From Planctomycetia bacterium (GTDB lineage Bacteria > Planctomycetota > UBA11346): a stretch of DNA of 7,369 nt. Every line of letters starts with the position of its first letter. The first letter of the stretch is position 1. A program made the position numbers and the translations under genes. Below are positions 5,664 to 7,369 of this stretch, in pieces. Under the pieces are notes generated by a model. It saw nothing but the letters and a program-made list of their open reading frames with translations, did not search any database and was not told the origin of the DNA. The stretch covers positions 1 to 7,369 of the forward strand of contig SYDV01000447.1 of the NCBI GenBank assembly GCA_005801395.1, given 5' to 3'.

Positions 5664-6591
5664 ATTCGCGCGCGCGGGTGAACAGCCAACCAGCAATTAC
5701 AATGCACGCCATCATAGGAAATTGAACAATAATGGATGGTAGCACCATATAGGGATCATTAGGATAAAATTTAGAAGCAAACGCCACGGCTAAACCGTTA
5801 TTCATGTAAATAGCCGTGCAAATAAAAGCGACACCTTCGCGTCTTTCAAGCAAACGCCCCTGTAACCAACCAACACTAACGAATAACATAATTGCGCCTG
5901 TCGTTAAGCTCAACGGCAACCATAAATCAGCCATTGGTATATGCGACCAACTAGGACGATTGACCACTACAGCGACAAAAATCAATACACACACGCAAGC
6001 TATTGAGCAATGTCCCCAATGATCATAATAGCGTTCTATGACTCGCGGCAGTGCCGCACGCATCAACTGAGCAGAGATAAAGGGACAGAACAATAATAAT
6101 CCAACATAGCTAGCCTCGTGCAATGAATCCGAGAGCGTCATCGAACTTCCGGTGCACAACGCTAAAAACAATGGAACACTGAATGGAACAGCAAGACTAC
6201 CCAACAACATAAGCATGAGCGCCGTCAAGCGATTCCCATGATATAAATCCGCAAATGCCATACTGGAAAAACCTGCCGGCATCAAACTCATAAGCAAAAT
6301 CCCTGGAGCCCATTGAGGTGCAACCAACCAAGTTAATCCCCAAGCACCAAACGGTAGCAGCACCAATTTAATGGTACTCAACCACCCCAGGCGCCACCAA
6401 ACACCACGTTGCGTCATCGCGTCCGCAATATCACGCGGAGCCACCTTAATGCAGGAAAAGAATAAGATGCCGCCAAGCAAAATTGGGATACTTGGTCGCA
6501 ACCAGGCGTAATCACCCGGCAACACAAATCCGGCAACCAACAACACGTACGCCGTAATCCAAAAGCGACGACCAAATAGGCTAGCGAGCAC
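5662..6591 (-). CDS. BASS-family (bile acid:sodium symporter-like) transporter
   Basis: A 309-residue, very hydrophobic protein with about nine or ten membrane segments. The layout matches the BASS superfamily: a first crossing region LMPAGFSSMAFADLYHGN (103-120) followed by a long hydrophobic helix, and a second AIYMNNGLAVAFASKFY (260-276), placed as the two discontinuous helices of these inverted-repeat transporters. Characterised members move bile acids, pantoate or other organic anions with sodium; the related Acr3 exports arsenite. Substrate cannot be told from sequence or neighbours. The Glu and Gln that bind sodium before the second crossing in known bacterial members are not evident here (Thr 259 and Met 263 by eye). 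GTG at 6591 is the only good start: a TAG lies eight codons upstream in frame. No Shine-Dalgarno site is visible. It converges on infC and diverges from the kinase gene. Confidence 0.82.
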   Translation of the reverse strand: MLASLFGRRFWITAYVLLVAGFVLPGDYAWLRPSIPILLGGILFFSCIKVAPRDIADAMTQRGVWWRLGWLSTIKLVLLPFGAWGLTWLVAPQWAPGILLMSLMPAGFSSMAFADLYHGNRLTALMLMLLGSLAVPFSVPLFLALCTGSSMTLSDSLHEASYVGLLLFCPFISAQLMRAALPRVIERYYDHWGHCSIACVCVLIFVAVVVNRPSWSHIPMADLWLPLSLTTGAIMLFVSVGWLQGRLLERREGVAFICTAIYMNNGLAVAFASKFYPNDPYMVLPSIIVQFPMMACIVIAGWLFTRARE

Positions 6592-6729
6592 AGCACATCC
6601 GTAGGTGAACGGCTACCTTGCGCCTGGGCGGTCAGAGGCAATGGGAGGAACCCCACTTCGGACCTGTGCATCGAGCCACAACGCCCCATTTACCCGTACC
6701 CCCTTTAGTGGTATTCCTAGTCTCAGCTT
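6592..6729. other. Divergent intergenic region between transporter and kinase genes
   Basis: This 138-bp gap should hold promoters for both flanking genes, which point away from each other. I find no good -35/-10 pair, no convincing palindrome and no Shine-Dalgarno site in front of either start. Short open frames crossing it look like chance. Confidence 0.5.
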
Positions 6730-7369
6730 ATGTCGACACCTACTGAATCTGAACACTTGCTGTTCGGAAAAATTCTCGTCGAACGGAAACTGATCACCGA
6801 AGGTCAGTTGGAGCAATACTTACGTTTGCAGGTTGCCGAGGTCGAAATTGGTCGACCACGTCGCAGCTTAGGCGACATCATGGTCGAAGTGGGTTGCCTC
6901 ACACGCGAACAGCTTGACCAAACCTTAGCCGAACAACGTAAACGACTAAAATATTTAGTCGTCGGCCCCTACCACATTGTTGATAAATTGGGTTCGGGTG
7001 GCATGGGCGCGGTCTACCGTGCACACGTGCCTGACTCAGGTGTTGAAGTGGCGTTGAAATTGCTGCCAAAACAATTGTCGATTGATCCTAATTTCCTCAT
7101 GCGCTTCCGTCGTGAAGCCAATGTCGGCATGGAACTCAACCATCCGCACATTGTTCGCACCATCGATTTTGGTGAAAGTAAAGGCACGTATTATATTGCC
7201 ATGGAAGTGGTCGAGGGCGGCACACTCGAGCATCATTTAACCGTGAGTGGTGCAATTCCCGAGCGCACCGCTCTTAAAATTACTCGCGATTTATTGGGTG
7301 CTTTACAATATGCCCACGAAAAAAATGTCGTACATCGTGACATCAAACCATCAAATATTCTGTTTGACC
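6730..7369 (+). CDS. Ser/Thr protein kinase with N-terminal MshEN-like module (3' truncated by window edge)
   Basis: The first 213 residues are visible. A Hanks-type kinase domain begins near residue 80: glycine loop LGSGGMGAVY (87-96), ATP lysine in VALK (Lys 110), helix-C Glu in FRREA (Glu 129), and the catalytic loop HRDIKPSN (202-209; Asp 204, Lys 206, Asn 209). These residues predict an active enzyme, but DFG and everything after lie beyond the edge, including any membrane segment or sensor. Before the kinase are two 24-residue repeats, LFGKILVERKLITEGQLEQYLRLQ (split as LFGKILVERKLI, TEGQLEQYLRLQ; 11-34) and SLGDIMVEVGCLTREQLDQTLAEQ (split as SLGDIMVEVGCL, TREQLDQTLAEQ; 46-69), of the GspE/MshE N-terminal type. 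The ATG at 6730 is chosen because it precedes the first repeat; there is no clear ribosome binding site. Such kinases are numerous in Planctomycetota. The substrate is unknown. Confidence 0.93.
   Translation, partial: MSTPTESEHLLFGKILVERKLITEGQLEQYLRLQVAEVEIGRPRRSLGDIMVEVGCLTREQLDQTLAEQRKRLKYLVVGPYHIVDKLGSGGMGAVYRAHVPDSGVEVALKLLPKQLSIDPNFLMRFRREANVGMELNHPHIVRTIDFGESKGTYYIAMEVVEGGTLEHHLTVSGAIPERTALKITRDLLGALQYAHEKNVVHRDIKPSNILFD

Noticed and set aside
6605..6816. Short open frames on both strands across the transporter-kinase gap
   Set aside because: They overlap the start of the kinase gene or the transporter, have no family pattern, and would displace well-supported starts.

Overview
The window looks like a chromosomal housekeeping segment from a bacterium of the Planctomycetota, or more broadly the PVC group. 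This is inferred from four things: SecD and SecF are fused into one 1085-residue protein; YajC is long and has a signal peptide; a Ser/Thr kinase carries a GspE/MshEN-like N-terminal module; and most start codons lack a good Shine-Dalgarno site. Base composition is close to balanced. No mobile element, CRISPR array, tRNA or rRNA gene was recognised.

Layout. Positions 1-468 are the 3' end of an ABC-F ATPase gene, most like YbiT. Positions 469-1140 are a long gap holding a strong imperfect inverted repeat, a second hairpin, a weak open frame with one hydrophobic segment (665-1000), a pyrimidine-rich tract and a 17-bp palindrome. Positions 1141-4857 are yajC and secDF, 33 bp apart and probably one operon for the accessory Sec translocon. 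Positions 4858-5044 hold two strong hairpins, the second terminator-like, and the infC leader. Positions 5045-5602 are infC (initiation factor IF3), apparently started by TTG behind a GGAG site. A bidirectional terminator (5625-5663) separates it from a convergent BASS-family transporter gene on the minus strand (5662-6591). After a 138-bp divergent gap, a Ser/Thr protein kinase gene starts at 6730 and runs off the right edge.

How the genes work together. YajC and SecDF act together with SecYEG, SecDF using the proton gradient to pull exported proteins across the membrane. ABC-F and IF3 both act on the ribosome but are not adjacent. The transporter and kinase have no visible functional tie to their neighbours.

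I see no clear new multi-gene system. The points most worth a second look are the roughly 300-residue SecF periplasmic domain with a predicted helical hairpin, the degenerate tandem MshEN-like repeats on the kinase, the TTG start of a stand-alone infC, and the structured non-coding region 469-1140.
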